Of a stretch of DNA of 60,000 nt, positions 59,431-60,000 are shown piece by piece. Every line of letters starts with the position of its first letter. Position 1 is the first letter of the stretch. This DNA is from Nematostella vectensis (taxonomy: Eukaryota > Cnidaria > Anthozoa > Actiniaria > Edwardsiidae). The stretch lies in assembly GCF_932526225.1 (NCBI RefSeq), contig NC_064038.1, forward strand, positions 5,442,741 through 5,502,740, in the 5' to 3' direction. The position numbers were made by a program, and so were the translations under genes. The notes under the pieces are model-generated. The model ran no database searches and had not been told where the DNA came from. It was given only the letters and a program-made list of their open reading frames with translations.

Positions 59431-60000
59431 TCAGTATTGTATGGACTCTAGCTGTCCGTAAGGTTCATTTGGGCGTCGGCCACAACAAACACGTGGCAGT
59501 TTACGGTACCCGTGCCGCTTGCCGTGCGTTTTATCTCGAGATGCACACCGTCGCGGGTGTTGACCAATCGGAGACCACCCCCATGGATAGCACTGTCGTC
59601 TGTCGTTCGAAGGTCGATCCACAGTTGCACAGATCCACAGTTGCACAGATCCACAGTTGCTTGTCCTCAGCCACGTGTATCTCTAGCTGCGTGAGTAGTG
59701 AGGTGATGTCTCAGGCCGTGCTCTCCACGGGGGTCGCGGGCACGGCGTAGAGCAGCTTTTGCGCGAGGGTCAGAGACCTAGGGAAACCGGTTTTTTGACT
59801 TGTTTGGCTATAGCGTGTTTAATATGTTCGGCTATAGAGGCAATGCCTCTCCTTAGGCAGGCCTTCAAACGTTCTCGCTTGTCTAGAAACCCGTGGGAGA
59901 CCGCACGAGAAAGTCGTCTATGGACCCGACATCCCCGTTTGTGTCGCAGCAACCTCCTGAGTTTGTCTCGAGTATCCAAATATGGGTAAGGGATAACTAC
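59431..60000 (-). pseudogene. C-terminal part of unidentified element protein, broken
   Basis: Upstream of the ATPase on the same strand. A frame ending at 59448 gives VHLEIKRTASGTGTVNCHVF and VVADAQMNL, beta-strand-like; the adjacent frame ends at 59431 with QLESIQY. Further upstream, frames with LLTQLEIHVAEDKQLWICAT and a basic amphipathic region (KHAIAKQVKKPVSLG) continue to the window edge, with frame changes near 59620-59660 and 59790 and a TGA at about 59717-59719. The position and beta-rich tail would suit a virion protein, but this is not established. On the other strand an ATG at 59926 opens MDPTSPFVSQQPPEFVSSIQ to the window end; which strand is coding there cannot be decided. Confidence 0.35.
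59616..59660. repeat. 16-bp tandem triplication
   Basis: GATCCACAGTTGCACA occurs 2.8 times in a row (59616, 59632, 59648). The unit is not a multiple of 3, so each copy shifts the reading frame of the overlapping leftward gene. Confidence 0.95.

Larger units (their letters stand above)
50259..60000. mobile_element. endogenous Polinton / Polinton-like-virus-type element, decayed, right end outside window
   Basis: This is a compact, mostly intronless, GC-richer gene block abutting the satellite. It combines an rve integrase (54424-55343, -), an FtsK/HerA-type packaging ATPase (58853-59398, -) and a polymerase-like/SF1 helicase replication gene (50956-54423, +), with very small hydrophobic proteins between them. 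That combination defines Polintons/Mavericks and related integrating viruses. Rightward replication genes and leftward integration/virion genes converge at 54423/54424. Many frameshifts and internal stops mark it as inactive. No terminal inverted repeat, target duplication or capsid gene was recognised, so the limits and class are open. The left limit is placed at the end of the 47-bp array; the array itself could belong to the element. Confidence 0.75.

Overview
The window looks like cnidarian (most likely anthozoan: sea anemone or coral) nuclear DNA that ends in an integrated, decayed virus-like element. The animal assignment rests on three intron-containing genes whose exons join in phase. 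They are a MALT1-type paracaspase (+, 561-5142, 5' end outside the window), a DEG/ENaC-family ion channel (+, 7929-18395, 12 exons, 451 aa) and MEF2 (-, 35591-21462, 8 coding exons, 473 aa). The cnidarian call is an inference from protein style and repeat content; no search was run.

Layout: 1-560 intron of the paracaspase; 561-5142 paracaspase exons; 5143-7928 intergenic repeats and MITEs; 7929-18395 channel gene; 18396-21461 a 58-bp array, then sequence with no recognisable gene; 21462-35709 MEF2; 35710-47470 AT-rich sequence without a convincing gene apart from a decayed SAP-domain fragment near 41.3 kb and a possible MEF2 leader exon at 45.57 kb; 47475-50258 a 47-bp satellite of about 59 copies; 50260-60000 a visibly more GC-rich virus-like element.

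The host part is unusually rich in minisatellites (units of 20, 21, 30, 36, 42, 47, 51, 58 and about 67 bp). Several start exactly at a splice site or at the last codons of a gene, so the founding unit appears to be exon-boundary sequence. Long open frames across these arrays are artefacts of unit lengths divisible by three.

The element at 50.26-60 kb has a Polinton / Polinton-like-virus gene set. Rightward genes are a small Cys-rich zinc-ribbon protein and a large polymerase-like + SF1 helicase + HNH-like replication gene. Leftward genes are a retroviral-type (rve) integrase, two or three very small hydrophobic proteins, an unknown conserved-looking protein, an FtsK/HerA-like packaging ATPase and a further broken gene that runs off the window. 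The two modules converge tail to tail at 54423/54424. Frameshifts and internal stops break most large genes, while the ATPase and two small membrane proteins read through intact, so this copy is a dead endogenous element. A 980-bp TTAA-flanked piggyBac-type element has inserted inside it. Short perfect hairpins sit at or beside most of its gene ends, a possible 3'-end signal. No capsid protein was recognised and neither end of the element was defined.
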